From NCBI GenBank assembly GCA_900142905.1, contig FSRV01000001.1, positions 4,926,920 through 4,990,919 on the forward strand: a stretch of DNA of 64,000 bases, written 5' to 3'. Source of the stretch: Burkholderia sp. GAS332. GTDB lineage: Bacteria; Pseudomonadota; Gammaproteobacteria; Burkholderiales; Burkholderiaceae. The notes under the pieces are model-generated. The model saw nothing but the letters and a program-made list of their open reading frames with translations, was not told the origin of the DNA and ran no database searches. Made by a program: the position numbers and the translations under genes. This document shows positions 38,239-48,170 of this stretch, in pieces (the first letter of the stretch is position 1; every line of letters begins with the position of its first letter).

Positions 38239-38494
38239 CGGGCGCTCCCTGATGTTGCCGCTTGCTCGACGCCGCAAGGCTTTGCGGTGCATGGGCGGAC
38301 AGGCTTCAGCCGATGGTAGTGAGCCATTATTCGAGGTGTTATCGAAATTCGGCAAAGTTCGAGGGCGGATGTGTCAGTGAATGCTTAACTCTGTTCGCGC
38401 GCGTTTGAGCGAAGTTCGCAGGATTTGGTAAATGGGGACGTGGTACTTTGGTTCATGTCCATTCGGCAATCTTTCCCAGGTCGGTGACTTACTC

Positions 38495-39361
38495 ATGAAC
38501 CAATCGGACAATCGGGCTCGCTACGAAACTCGGCTGGGCCGCGTGCTGGACCATATTTACGATCATCTCGACGAACCGCTGGATATCGACCGTTTAGCGG
38601 ACATTGCCTGCATGTCGCCGTATCACTGGCATCGCATCTTTCAGGCGATGTACGGCGAGACGGTGGCGACGACCGTGCGACGCTTGCGGCTGCATCGCGC
38701 GGCGGGATATCTGGCGAATGGATCGATGCCGATCGCGGAGATTGCCGAGCGCTCGGGCTATAGCAGTTTGCAGTCTTTCTCTCGCACCTTTCGCGCGGTG
38801 TTCGGCGTTCCGCCGGCGCAGTACCGCAAACAGGGTACGCATAGCCGGTTTCGTCCGGCGCTTTCAGGAGACGATCACATGACGATGCGTGAAGTGGTGA
38901 TTCATCACGTTGAACCGATGGAGGTTTTGTCGGTGGATCACGTTGGGCCGTATATGCAGATCGGCAAAGCGTTCGATGGGTTGTTCGGCTGGTTGGCGAA
39001 ACACAATTTGCTGGCTGGGCAGATGCGCATGATCGGGATTTACTACGACGATCCCGGGGTTGTTGCAGAGAATGCGTTGCGGTCGAAGGCCGGGGTGTTG
39101 TTGCCGCATCCGGTTCAGGCTTCGGTGACGGTGAGTACGCCGGTTTCGTTGGCGCATGTGAAAGGCGGTGAGTACGCGGTGTTGCGGCACAAGGGGCCGT
39201 ACAGCGACATGCGTGCGGCTTATGAGTGGTTGTATGGGACGTGGCTCGTACAGTCGGGGCGTGAAGCGGCGGATGCGCCGGTGTTCGAGGAGTATCTGAA
39301 TAGCCCGAAGGAAACTGCGCCTGCGGAGTTGCTGACGGAGATTTGTTTGCCGCTGGTTTGA
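38495..39361 (+). CDS. AraC-family regulator with GyrI-like ligand domain
   Basis: A 288-aa regulator: an N-terminal AraC-type DNA-binding domain (two helix-turn-helix motifs: LDIDRLADIACMSPYHWHRIF and MPIAEIAERSGYSSLQSFSRTF) followed by a GyrI-like/SOUL-type small-molecule domain from about residue 130. The order is that of Rob/SoxS-like regulators fused to GyrI domains. It is divergent from the ethanolamine permease. A role in multidrug or stress sensing is typical of the class; whether it touches the ethanolamine genes is unknown. ATG 38495 is chosen over 38432 by family length. Confidence 0.9.
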   Translation: MNQSDNRARYETRLGRVLDHIYDHLDEPLDIDRLADIACMSPYHWHRIFQAMYGETVATTVRRLRLHRAAGYLANGSMPIAEIAERSGYSSLQSFSRTFRAVFGVPPAQYRKQGTHSRFRPALSGDDHMTMREVVIHHVEPMEVLSVDHVGPYMQIGKAFDGLFGWLAKHNLLAGQMRMIGIYYDDPGVVAENALRSKAGVLLPHPVQASVTVSTPVSLAHVKGGEYAVLRHKGPYSDMRAAYEWLYGTWLVQSGREAADAPVFEEYLNSPKETAPAELLTEICLPLV

Positions 39362-39708
39362 TGGTTTTGGCGTGGTTCTGTTTGTTCTGCCTGCTTTGTG
39401 CATGTTTACGCAGCGTGCTTTCCGGATGCCTCTCTGGTTTTTATAGTCTTTGTATATGTATACGTAGTAATAGTTAACAAGCCTCGCACCTGGCTGTGGA
39501 TAACTTGAATCTTCGTTTACGGATCAAGGGTCTGCGGAATCGATAACCCTGCGGAGCGTGGGCGAACAGAGGCAAGGAGCCAGGGAAAACTTTTGACCGG
39601 CTTGATGAGGTCGCCGTCTTATCAAAGTTTCGCCCACAACGTGTCAGGTGGGTTGTACAAAAGTTGTCCAGAGGGGGCTGTGGATAAGTCGGGCTATCTG
39701 CGTAGCGC
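39362..39708. other. AT-rich intergenic region with two DnaA boxes
   Basis: A 347-base stretch with no gene, at the left edge of the accessory region. It has an AT-rich tract (about 39436-39480) and two perfect DnaA boxes, TGTGGATAA at 39495-39503 and 39679-39687. A weaker box-like TTGTCCAGA is near 39664. No replication initiator gene is near. It may be an ori-like or DnaA-titrating site. Confidence 0.5.
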
Positions 39709-40824
39709 TCAATCCGCTAACTCGTACGACGTGCTGCGGCCCCCGGCTGCTGATTTTTTAAGCACCCCGGATGCGACCAGTTCGCTGATGTCGCGCAATG
39801 CGGTATCAGGTGAACACTTTGCAATCGCTGCCCATTTGCTGCTGGTCAACTTGCCGTCAAAACCGTCAAGCAGACGATTCAGCAGTTTGATTTGCCGCTC
39901 GTTAAACGGCGTGCTCGCCCAGTACCGCCAGAAGCTCGCCTTAGACAGCACAACGTTCAGCGTGAGCTGGGCGTGATCGATTGCTCGATGCAATGCATCG
40001 AGGAACCATGCCAGCCACTCGGTGATATCGAGTGTGCCCTTTTGTGTCCGCTCGAGAATGTCGTAATAGTCTTTCCGCTCACGCTGGATCTGTGCCGACA
40101 AACTGTAGAAGCGCTCTGGGCTGCCGTCAGCGCGCGCCATAAGCAGATCACCAATGGCGCGTGCAATGCGGCCGTTGCCATCGTCGAAAGGATGCAGCGT
40201 AACGAACCAGAGGTGAGCGAGCCCCGCCTTGAGCACCGGTTGATCGGCCGTATCGGCATTCAGCCAGGCTAGAAACTGGTCCACCTCCATTCCCAGCCGT
40301 GCTGCGGGCGGTGCCTCGAAGTGGACTTTCTGACGCCCAATCGGGCCGGAAACAACTTGCATCGGCCCTTTGGAATCGTCGCGCCAGTTGGCAACGCTGA
40401 TCCGGGACATACCGCTGAACCCGGTCGGAAAAAGCGCAGCGTGCCATCCAAACAGGCGCTCTTTCGACACCTCGGCCGAGCAATTCAGAGTGGCGTCGAG
40501 CACCATTTCTACGACACCTTCAACGTGGCGGTCGACCGGCGCGAGCGCGCCTATATCGACGCCGAGCTTGCGGGCTATCGACGAGCGCACCGATGCAACA
40601 TTGAGTTGTTCGCCTTCTATCTCGCTGGTTTTGACGACGTCGTCGGTAAGCGCGACAAGACTGGCCTCGCTGCGTAGTGCCAGCCCCACATCGGCAAGAC
40701 GCCCGAACAAAAGCCCTTGTGCTCGGGACACCTCCGCGAGCGGAGCCGCAAGGCGTGACAAGTCATAGCGCCAGGCGGGCCATTCGGGTGATTCCCAGAT
40801 GTATAACCAATCTCCGCGATTCAT
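39709..40824 (-). CDS. Fic family protein with DUF4172-type N-terminus
   Basis: A 371-aa Fic protein, expected to transfer AMP or another nucleotide-derived group to a target protein. The catalytic Fic motif HPFDDGNGRIAR is complete (His near residue 211). The N-terminal inhibitory helix motif TSEIEG (residues 66-71, Glu 70) fits a class II Fic protein that inhibits itself in cis. The last ~70 residues look like a winged helix (SSKWAAIAKCSPDTALRDI), so it probably binds DNA and may regulate itself. Its start codon sits inside a palindromic operator. It is the first gene of the defence island, on the minus strand and divergent from Wadjet. Confidence 0.9.
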   Translation of the reverse strand: MNRGDWLYIWESPEWPAWRYDLSRLAAPLAEVSRAQGLLFGRLADVGLALRSEASLVALTDDVVKTSEIEGEQLNVASVRSSIARKLGVDIGALAPVDRHVEGVVEMVLDATLNCSAEVSKERLFGWHAALFPTGFSGMSRISVANWRDDSKGPMQVVSGPIGRQKVHFEAPPAARLGMEVDQFLAWLNADTADQPVLKAGLAHLWFVTLHPFDDGNGRIARAIGDLLMARADGSPERFYSLSAQIQRERKDYYDILERTQKGTLDITEWLAWFLDALHRAIDHAQLTLNVVLSKASFWRYWASTPFNERQIKLLNRLLDGFDGKLTSSKWAAIAKCSPDTALRDISELVASGVLKKSAAGGRSTSYELAD

Positions 40825-40889
40825 GCGGAGATTATGGTCTACTTTCCCCGCAGATACAAATTATTCTCCGCAAAATATGCGGAGAATAA
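40811..40889. promoter_or_regulatory. Two palindromic operators at the fic promoter
   Basis: Site 1 at 40811-40831 is TCTCCGC-N7-GCGGAGA and overlaps the fic start codon. Site 2 at 40861-40889 has 12-base perfect arms (TTATTCTCCGCA and its complement) around a 5-base centre. Both share the half-site TCTCCGC, so the same protein likely binds both. The Fic protein's own C-terminal winged helix is a candidate. The rest of 40825-41112 holds the jetA promoter; I see no gene. Confidence 0.65.
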
Positions 40890-41112
40890 TGACCCTATTC
40901 GCCGCTCGGGGCAGTCGGATCCCCGCGGGCGACCCATTTTCCGCGCGGATTGGGCTGGATGAGGTGACGAAATTGAGGCGAACCGCTTCATATGCGGCAA
41001 GCTCTCCAGCGTAGCCACACGTCGAGACTCACAAAGCATCGGGGGCGAAAAGGCTAGACTATCATCGCGTTTCACGACACCGATCGTCTCCGTTTTTTCC
41101 CACCCTTGCACC

Positions 41113-42567
41113 ATGAACTTCGACTATTCCACGCTCGACGCATTGCGCCAGAACCATCCCGCATGGCGGCTGCTGCGCTCGGATCACGCGCCGCTAGTCG
41201 CAAGCTTTCTGCATCGCACTTTCACGGCGCCCAATGTGCGCGTGATATCGCAAGCGGACCTGGCCGAAGCGCTGGAAGACGAGCTGTATGCATTGCGCGA
41301 GCAGCTTGGTCCCACCGCCTTTCCAAAAGCAGCGTCCGACTATCTAAACGACTGGGCCGCCAACGACAAAGGCTGGCTACGCAAGTTTTATCGTCAGGAT
41401 TCGGACGAACCCCAATTCGATCTCACGCCCGCTACGGAAAAGGCCATTGCGTGGCTTGGCACATTGACGGCACGTAGTTTCGTCGGTACTGAGTCGCGCT
41501 TGCTTACCTTGTTCGAATTGCTCAAACAGATGAGCGAAGGCAGCGACAGCGACCCCGAGACACGTCTTGCCGAACTCCATAAGCGCCGCGCTGAGATCGA
41601 TGCGGAAATCGCCCGTGCGGAGGCTGGAGACATTGCGATTCTGGATGACACGGCGCTAAAAGACCGCTTCCAGCAGTTCACAGCGATCGCACGTGAACTG
41701 CTGACCGACTTCCGCGAAGTCGAACACAATTTTCGCGGTCTAGACCGTCGGGTGCGAGAGCGCATTGCCCTATGGGACGGAGCAAAAGGCGAACTATTAG
41801 AGGAAATCATGGGCGAGCGCGATGCAATCGCCGACTCGGATCAGGGGCGCAGTTTCAGGGCGTTCTGGGACTTTCTGATGTCGAGCAGCCGCCAGGAAGA
41901 GTTGACGGTGTTGCTCGACCGCGTGCTGGCGCTCCCGCCCGTGGCGGATCTCAAGCCCGACGCGCGCACACGGCGGGTTCACTATGACTGGCTGGAAGCT
42001 GGCGAGCATACGCAGCGCACCGTCGCTTTTCTATCACAGCAGTTGCGGCGCTTCCTCGATGATCAGGCATGGCTCGAAAACCGCCGCATCATGGATATCC
42101 TACATGGCGTGGAAGCTAAAGCGCTGGCCTTGCGAGACACGCCACCCGCCGGTGAAGTTATGACGATCGCCGACACGGCGGCCGAGATCGAACTGCCGAT
42201 GGAGCGGCCACTCTATGCACCGAGCCTCAAACCACGCATTGCCGGCATCGCGATCGAGGCCGGCGATGCCGACATCGACGCCGCGGCGTTGTACTCCCAG
42301 GTCGTAGTCGACAAGGCCAGACTGGTATGGCATATCCGTCATGTTCTGCAGGACCGTTCGCAAGTGACACTGCGCGAGCTTTGCGACACTCAGCCTCTGG
42401 AGCAAGGTTTAGCCGAACTGGTCGCTTACTTGCAACTTGCCGGCGATACGTTCAGCACGGTAGTGGACGAGCAGGTCAGCGAGACAATCGTCTGGCGTAG
42501 CCGGAAGGACAGCGGCGAACAACAGACCCGGCAGGCAAGCCTGCCACGCGTTATTTTCGTGAGATAA
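41113..42567 (+). CDS. jetA: Wadjet protein JetA (DUF3375)
   Basis: The kleisin-like subunit of the type I Wadjet system, a MukBEF-related SMC complex that recognises and cleaves closed circular plasmid DNA. The 484-aa protein matches the DUF3375 family (MNFDYSTLDALRQNHPAWRLLRS at the start, in part; coiled-coil region about residues 145-215). It is the first of four adjacent, co-directional genes in the order jetA-B-C-D. No Shine-Dalgarno is clear before ATG 41113. It starts 288 bases from the divergent fic gene. Confidence 0.9.
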   Translation: MNFDYSTLDALRQNHPAWRLLRSDHAPLVASFLHRTFTAPNVRVISQADLAEALEDELYALREQLGPTAFPKAASDYLNDWAANDKGWLRKFYRQDSDEPQFDLTPATEKAIAWLGTLTARSFVGTESRLLTLFELLKQMSEGSDSDPETRLAELHKRRAEIDAEIARAEAGDIAILDDTALKDRFQQFTAIARELLTDFREVEHNFRGLDRRVRERIALWDGAKGELLEEIMGERDAIADSDQGRSFRAFWDFLMSSSRQEELTVLLDRVLALPPVADLKPDARTRRVHYDWLEAGEHTQRTVAFLSQQLRRFLDDQAWLENRRIMDILHGVEAKALALRDTPPAGEVMTIADTAAEIELPMERPLYAPSLKPRIAGIAIEAGDADIDAAALYSQVVVDKARLVWHIRHVLQDRSQVTLRELCDTQPLEQGLAELVAYLQLAGDTFSTVVDEQVSETIVWRSRKDSGEQQTRQASLPRVIFVR

Positions 42568-42572
42568 GGATA

Positions 42573-43217
42573 TTGGAACAGGAACATGACGCAGCGGCGT
42601 CGACGCACGATCTGTCGAGCCTACTGATTCCGTTGCTTAAAGGCGTGATTTACCGGGACGCGGATGCCGCCTTATGGAGCGCCTTGCTCGACTTGCAAGC
42701 GCGCGTAAGGGATTACGTCACGGTGTTAAATCTCGAGTTGGTGCTCGACGAAGCAGAGGGCTACGCGTTCCTGCGCTCCCGTCCCGATAACGACGATGAC
42801 GATTCGCCTGCGTTGCCCCGTCTTGTCGCAAGACGCCCGTTGTCTTTTCCGGTGAGCCTGATGCTGGCATTGCTCCGCAAGAAGCTCGCCGAGTCCGACG
42901 CCGGCGGTGGAGACACTCGCCTCATTCTCACGCGCGAGCAGATGGTGGAAATGATTCGTGTGTTTCTACCGTCAGGCAGCAACGAAGCCAAACTGATTGA
43001 CCAGATCGACACGCAAATAAACAAGATCGTCGAACTCGGTTTCTTGCGCAAACTGAAGCCAGCCGCCGGTAAGCGCGAAGGCCAAGCCGCCGCGTTCGAA
43101 GTACAGCGAATCCTCAAAGCGTTCGTCGACGCCCAGTGGCTCGCCGATTTCGACGCACGGCTCGCGGTCTATCAAGCGCAACTCGGCACAGCAGCATCAA
43201 GGAGCGCAGATGACTGA
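42573..43217 (+). CDS. jetB: Wadjet protein JetB (DUF4194)
   Basis: A 214-aa DUF4194 protein, equivalent to the MukE-like kite subunit of the Wadjet SMC complex. Conserved parts include [21 protein letters not shown] near residue 14 and the winged-helix region LPLSF-type segments. The reading frame begins with TTG at 42573, five bases after the jetA stop and directly behind AAGGA; no in-frame ATG exists near the start. The last 8 bases overlap jetC. The rare start may limit its amount relative to JetA and JetC. Confidence 0.85.
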   Translation: MEQEHDAAASTHDLSSLLIPLLKGVIYRDADAALWSALLDLQARVRDYVTVLNLELVLDEAEGYAFLRSRPDNDDDDSPALPRLVARRPLSFPVSLMLALLRKKLAESDAGGGDTRLILTREQMVEMIRVFLPSGSNEAKLIDQIDTQINKIVELGFLRKLKPAAGKREGQAAAFEVQRILKAFVDAQWLADFDARLAVYQAQLGTAASRSADD

Positions 43218-46200
43218 CATGCAACTGCCCGGACTCGATTTCGTCGCCGACGACGCGTTATCCGGTTTTCGTCTGCATCAACTGGAGGTCTTCAATTGGG
43301 GGACCTTCGACCGCCGGGTGTGGACGCTGAACCCCGACGGCAAGAACACGCTGTTGACGGGCGACATCGGTTCCGGCAAATCGACACTCGTCGATGCCGT
43401 GACGACGTTGCTGGTTCCCGCGCATCGCATCGCCTACAACAAAGCAGCGGGCGCTGACAGCAAGGAGCGCACGCTGCGCTCGTACGTGCTCGGCCATTAC
43501 AAGTCGGAACGCAACGAGACCAGCGGCACGGCTAAACCCGTGGCTTTGCGGGACCCCAATAGCTATTCCGTCATTCTGGGTCGCTTCCACAACGCGGGCT
43601 ATGACCAAACCGTCACGCTTGCCCAAGTGTTCTGGATGAAAGACACGCACGGCCAACCAGCGCGGTTATTCGTCGGTGCGGAGCGAGCGCTTTCGATCGC
43701 AGCGGACTTTGCCGACTTCGGACCGGACATCGCTGGCCTGCGCAAAAAGTTGCGTGCGCTCGGCGCGGAGTTGTTCGACAGTTTTCCGCCATACGGTGCA
43801 TGGTTCCGTCGGCGCTTCGGGATCGAGAACGAGCAGGCGCTGGAGTTGTTTCATCAAACGGTGTCGATGAAGTCGGTGGGCAATCTGACGGACTTTGTCC
43901 GTAGCCACATGCTCGAACCGTTCGATGTCGCGACGCGCATGACTGCGCTGATTGGCCACTTCGACGACCTGAATCGCGCTCATGAAGCGGTGTTAAAAGC
44001 CAAGAGGCAGATGGAACGGCTAGGCCCGCTCGTCGAGGATTGCGAGCGGCACGCGCTGCTTGTATCGCAAGTCGACGATCTGCGGGCCTGCCGGGAGGCG
44101 CTTAAATCGTATGCCGCCGACCTCAAGGTCGGTTTGCTCGACCGGCGAATTGAGAATCTCGCTGCGGAATGGGAGCGACAGGATGTGCATGTCAAGCGAC
44201 TCGACGCAACGCGCTCCGCGCAGCGTATCGAGGAAGGCGAACTGCGGCGCAACATTGCCGAAAATGGTGGGGATCGGTTAGAGCGGCTTGAGGGCGAAAT
44301 TCAATCGAAGGATGCAGAGTGTTCTCGGCGCAAACTGAAAGCTCAACGCTTCCACGATCTTGCACAGGTTGCCGGCGAGTCCGTTCCTGAAGATGAACCT
44401 GCCTTTCTTGCGCTGCGCCGGCGTCTCACCGAGCGCGTAGAAACCGCGCAATTGGACGAAGCGCGCCTGCAAAACGATCTGACCGAACACGGCGTGAGTT
44501 TTCGCGCAGGGAAACAGGACCATGATGCATTGTTGGCCGAGATCGACAGTCTGAAGAGCCGGCGCAGCAATATCCCGGCCGAACAGATCGCGATGCGCAC
44601 GGCGTTGTGCAATGCCCTCGCGCTACCCGAAGCAGATCTATGCTTCGCCGGCGAATTGCTACAAGTGCGCGAAGACGAGCGCGATTGGGAGGGCGCCGCC
44701 GAGCGTTTGCTGCGTGGTTTCGGCCTGTCGCTTCTGGTATCCGATGAACACTACGCCGCTGTCACCGAATGGGTCGACAAGACCCATCTGAAGGGGCGGC
44801 TCGTTTATTTTCGGGTGCGACAATCTGCGAGACGTGAGCGCGCCGAACTGCATCGCGACTCGCTGGCCCGAAAGCTCTCCGTGAAACCCGACTCGCGGTT
44901 TTACGACTGGCTCGAATACGAAGTGGCGCAGCGCTTCAATGTTGTCTGTTGCGACACCCAGGAGCAATTCCGCCGCGAAACACGCGCCATTACACGCGCC
45001 GGTCTGATCAAGGCGCCGGGCGAACGGCATGAGAAAGACGATCGCCATCGACTGGACGACCGCCGACGCTACGTGCTGGGCTGGACCAATACGGAAAAAA
45101 TTCAGGCGCTCGAAGCACAATCCGGCCAGTTGGCAGCACATCTGGGCGCATTGGGCGCGCTGATCGGCAAGATTCAGGGAGAGCAAAGTGAATTAAAGAC
45201 ACGCCTGAACGCATTGTCACTGCTCAACGAACACGCGGACTACCGCGAACTTGACTGGCATGCCGTCGCGGTAGAAATCGCCGCATTGCGCGACGAGAAA
45301 ACACGGCTGGAATCGGCCTCAGACCTGTTGCAGGAGCTGACGCAGCGTCTGAATCAAGTCAGCGTCGCACTCGCTGACATCGAGACGCAACTCGATGGGC
45401 ACAAAGCGGAGCGCACGCGCACGGAAGAACGGCAGCGTATCGCGCATGATCTGCACGCGCACACCCGGGCGATTCTTGACGATCCGGGTTACGCGGCTCA
45501 TACGGCTTACTTCGCCCGGCTCGCCGAGTTATGGTCCGAGGTGCTCGGCAAACACCAGTTGACTGTCGAATCCTGTGACAATCGCGAGAGCGATATGCGC
45601 AAATGGTTGCAGGACAATATCGACGCTGAAGAAAAGAAGGTCTCGCGTCAGCGCGACAAGATCATCGACGCCATGCGAGCGTACTGCACTGCTTTCCCGC
45701 TCGAGACGCAGGAAGTGGATGTCGCCATTGAGGCGGCCGCGGAATATCGCGCCATGCTGGACACATTGAAGGCCGACGATCTGCCGCGCTTCGAAGCGCG
45801 CTTCAAGGATCTGCTCAACGAGAACACCATTCGTGAAGTTGCCAACTTCCAGTCACAACTGGCTCGCGAGCGCGAGACGATCAAAGAGCGGATCGCATTG
45901 ATCAACGAGTCGCTGACGCAGATCGACTACAACGCTGGCCGCTATATCGTTCTGGAAGCGCAGTTAAGCCAGGACGCAGAGATTCGTGACTTTCAGAGCG
46001 ACTTGCGTTCGTGTACCGAAGGCACGCTCACAGGGTCGGAAGACGTGCAATATTCCGAAGCCAAGTTTCTGCAAGTCAAACAGATCATCGAGCGATTCCG
46101 CGGACGCGAAGGGTTGACGGAGCAGGATCGTCGCTGGTCGGCGAAAGTCACTGACGTGCGGAACTGGTTCGTGTTCGCCGCCAGCGAACGTTGGCGCGAA

Positions 46201-46584
46201 GATGATAGCGAGCACGAGCATTATTCAGACTCGGGCGGCAAGTCAGGCGGGCAAAAAGAAAAACTCGCCTACACGATCCTGGCCGCGAGCCTCGCTTACC
46301 AGTTCGGTCTCGAATGGGGCGCTGTGCGCTCGCGCTCGTTTCGCTTCGTTGTTATTGACGAAGCATTTGGCCGCGGGTCCGATGAGTCCGCGCAATATGG
46401 TTTGCGGCTGTTTGCCCAGTTGAACCTGCAGCTACTGATCGTCACCCCGCTGCAAAAGATTTATATCATCGAACCGTTTGTTGCCAGCGTTGGATTCGTC
46501 GACAATAAGGAGGGACGCGAGTCGAGGCTGCGCAACCTGTCGATCGAAGAATACCGCGAGGAAAAAGGGAGGAGCGCGACGTGA
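43210..46584 (+). CDS. jetC: Wadjet SMC-like ATPase JetC
   Basis: The ATPase of the Wadjet complex, 1124 aa. Walker A is GDIGSGKST (residues 51-59), the ABC signature is in [16 protein letters not shown] (about residue 1007), and Walker B is [11 protein letters not shown] (about residue 1045). Long coiled-coil arms lie between, rich in Glu, Arg, Gln and Leu, with a hinge-like middle. This is the MukB-type architecture. It extrudes DNA loops with JetA and JetB. It overlaps jetB by 8 bases and jetD by 4. Confidence 0.95.
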   Translation: MTDMQLPGLDFVADDALSGFRLHQLEVFNWGTFDRRVWTLNPDGKNTLLTGDIGSGKSTLVDAVTTLLVPAHRIAYNKAAGADSKERTLRSYVLGHYKSERNETSGTAKPVALRDPNSYSVILGRFHNAGYDQTVTLAQVFWMKDTHGQPARLFVGAERALSIAADFADFGPDIAGLRKKLRALGAELFDSFPPYGAWFRRRFGIENEQALELFHQTVSMKSVGNLTDFVRSHMLEPFDVATRMTALIGHFDDLNRAHEAVLKAKRQMERLGPLVEDCERHALLVSQVDDLRACREALKSYAADLKVGLLDRRIENLAAEWERQDVHVKRLDATRSAQRIEEGELRRNIAENGGDRLERLEGEIQSKDAECSRRKLKAQRFHDLAQVAGESVPEDEPAFLALRRRLTERVETAQLDEARLQNDLTEHGVSFRAGKQDHDALLAEIDSLKSRRSNIPAEQIAMRTALCNALALPEADLCFAGELLQVREDERDWEGAAERLLRGFGLSLLVSDEHYAAVTEWVDKTHLKGRLVYFRVRQSARRERAELHRDSLARKLSVKPDSRFYDWLEYEVAQRFNVVCCDTQEQFRRETRAITRAGLIKAPGERHEKDDRHRLDDRRRYVLGWTNTEKIQALEAQSGQLAAHLGALGALIGKIQGEQSELKTRLNALSLLNEHADYRELDWHAVAVEIAALRDEKTRLESASDLLQELTQRLNQVSVALADIETQLDGHKAERTRTEERQRIAHDLHAHTRAILDDPGYAAHTAYFARLAELWSEVLGKHQLTVESCDNRESDMRKWLQDNIDAEEKKVSRQRDKIIDAMRAYCTAFPLETQEVDVAIEAAAEYRAMLDTLKADDLPRFEARFKDLLNENTIREVANFQSQLARERETIKERIALINESLTQIDYNAGRYIVLEAQLSQDAEIRDFQSDLRSCTEGTLTGSEDVQYSEAKFLQVKQIIERFRGREGLTEQDRRWSAKVTDVRNWFVFAASERWREDDSEHEHYSDSGGKSGGQKEKLAYTILAASLAYQFGLEWGAVRSRSFRFVVIDEAFGRGSDESAQYGLRLFAQLNLQLLIVTPLQKIYIIEPFVASVGFVDNKEGRESRLRNLSIEEYREEKGRSAT

Positions 46585-47756
46585 GTTGGACCACACCGGC
46601 CGATCTCCGCGCGCAGGTCAGCAAGCTCTGGGAACGAGGTGAACTGCTCGCCGGCCTCGCAACGGGAGCGTCGTTGTTTCCGAAGCGTCTCGTGCTGAAA
46701 AGCCCTACATCCGCTGAGATCACAGAGCGCTTCGAGGACAGTCGCCAATGGAGTAGTTCGCTCAGGGCGATCGCGCATTGTCGTCTTGAGATGCGCGAGT
46801 TTCGGCATCGGGTTTTCGGCGCCAATGCGCTGCCAGTTGAAGTGTGGATCGACTCATTCGAGGATGCGGTCGCTTTCATTGGAAAACAGCGCGATGCGGC
46901 GCGGTTTCTATCACTTCTGGATATGACACGGGCTCGCGAGCCTCGCCTCGTTCCGTGGTTTGCGAAAAGGCCGCTGAGGGCGCTTGAGCTTGCTGAAGTG
47001 TGGGATCGCCTCGTGGACGTGTGCGTTTGGCTGAAGGCGCATCCGCGGCCCGGGGTGTATCTGCGGCAGATCGATATCGCGGATGTACACACCAAATTCA
47101 TTGAAGCACATCGTGGTGTGCTCGCCGAGTTGCTGGATTGTGTATTGCCCGTGGACTCGGTGGACCCCGCACGAGCCGGGCTCAGCCAGTTCGCAGCACG
47201 CTATGGATTGAGAGAAAAACCATTGCGTATCCGCTTCCGCGTGCTGGATGCGAAGAAGGCTCTATTTCATCCCGCCAGCACCGAACAGGACGTTACACTG
47301 GACGCCGCCAGTTTTGCTCGCCTGGACATCGACGTTAGCCGGATTTTTATCACGGAAAACGAGATTAATTTTCTGGCGTTTCCGCCGGTTGATGACAGCA
47401 TGGTTGTCTTCGGTGCGGGATATGGTTTTGAAATGCTCGCAAACGCCAGCTGGCTTTTGCGTCGACGCATTTGTTACTGGGGGGATATAGACACGCATGG
47501 GTTCGCGATTCTCGATCAGCTGCGCCATCAGTTTGATCACGTCGAATCGTTCTTGATGGACCGGGAGACGCTGTTGGCGTTCCAGTCGCAATGGGATCGG
47601 GAGGACAAGCAGACGTTGCGGGATTTGCCACGTCTGACCCAGGACGAGCGGGCGGTATATGACGATCTGCGCGATAACCGTTTGCGCAAGAATCTGAGGC
47701 TGGAGCAGGAGAAGATCAGTTTCGGGTGGGTTGAGGCGGCGCTGCGAAAGATGTGA
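46581..47756 (+). CDS. jetD: Wadjet nuclease subunit JetD
   Basis: The nuclease subunit of Wadjet, 391 aa. The N-terminal half (DUF3322-like) is a DNA-clamping region and the C-terminal half is a Toprim fold like that of topoisomerase VI A. The acidic residues appear intact: Glu in [11 protein letters not shown] (about residue 258) and [10 protein letters not shown] (Asp 301 and Asp 303). JetD cuts circular DNA after the SMC part has extruded it fully. Its start overlaps the jetC stop. All four subunits and their active-site motifs look intact, so the system is probably functional. Confidence 0.93.
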   Translation: MSWTTPADLRAQVSKLWERGELLAGLATGASLFPKRLVLKSPTSAEITERFEDSRQWSSSLRAIAHCRLEMREFRHRVFGANALPVEVWIDSFEDAVAFIGKQRDAARFLSLLDMTRAREPRLVPWFAKRPLRALELAEVWDRLVDVCVWLKAHPRPGVYLRQIDIADVHTKFIEAHRGVLAELLDCVLPVDSVDPARAGLSQFAARYGLREKPLRIRFRVLDAKKALFHPASTEQDVTLDAASFARLDIDVSRIFITENEINFLAFPPVDDSMVVFGAGYGFEMLANASWLLRRRICYWGDIDTHGFAILDQLRHQFDHVESFLMDRETLLAFQSQWDREDKQTLRDLPRLTQDERAVYDDLRDNRLRKNLRLEQEKISFGWVEAALRKM

Positions 47757-47951
47757 TCGCTGTCGCAACGTCAAAGCAGGATTTGTTGTCTTGGTTATCG
47801 GATACCGTCTCAGAGATGGCGGGATAGCACCCTGTCCTATTGCTGATCTTTCTGCTTCACTTCGTCGACGGTGGACTGCAGTGTCTTCTGCGTCAATCGA
47901 TGCTGCTTCCGCAGCACTTTGTTGTAAAAATCGATTCGCACTGCCGATGCG

Positions 47952-47981
47952 TTGACAACACTTAGGCGCGTCGCTTATCTT
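47952..47981 (+). promoter_or_regulatory. Promoter of the predicted retron RNA
   Basis: TTGACA (47952-47957, perfect -35) and TATCTT (47976-47981, four of six -10 bases) have an 18-base spacer. Transcription should start at about 47988, just at the first base of the inverted repeat that bounds the predicted RNA. The rest of 47757-47951 shows no gene. Confidence 0.6.
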
Positions 47982-47987
47982 CGACTC

Positions 47988-48151
47988 GCGGGACGGCTGG
48001 TCAAGCTTGCCAAGGTTCGGGCCGTAATCGTTCCAGGCACTACGGGGCTACCCCGTGGATCAGAATGACCTCCGCAGTTCGTCGCATGAGCGTGCCTTGC
48101 GCGTTGCGCAAATGAGCTCACGCAGCACAAGACGCGTTGACTGGCCGCCCC
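47988..48151 (+). ncRNA. Predicted retron msr-msd RNA
   Basis: About 160 bases between a promoter and the reverse transcriptase gene. Its ends pair: GGGACGGCTGGTC (47990-48002) with GACTGGCCGCCC (48139-48150), 12 pairs with one bulge and two G-U pairs, like retron a1/a2 repeats. Just after a1 is AAGC, with a possible branching G at 48005. Inside are an 8-pair hairpin at 48040-48058 (msr-like) and a long imperfect hairpin at 48081-48133 with core TTGCGC-GTT-GCGCAA (msd-like). The right end is 21 bases before the RT start. This is a structure prediction by eye. Confidence 0.6.
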
Positions 48152-48170
48152 GCCCCCCTCTCTTTGCTCT

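Noticed and set aside
39362..39708. Chromosome replication origin
   Set aside because: Only two DnaA boxes and no dnaA, rpmH, parA or rep gene nearby; reported only as an ori-like site.
47757..48170. CRISPR array or simple repeats near the RT
   Set aside because: No regularly spaced repeats were seen; the inverted repeats fit a folded RNA better.
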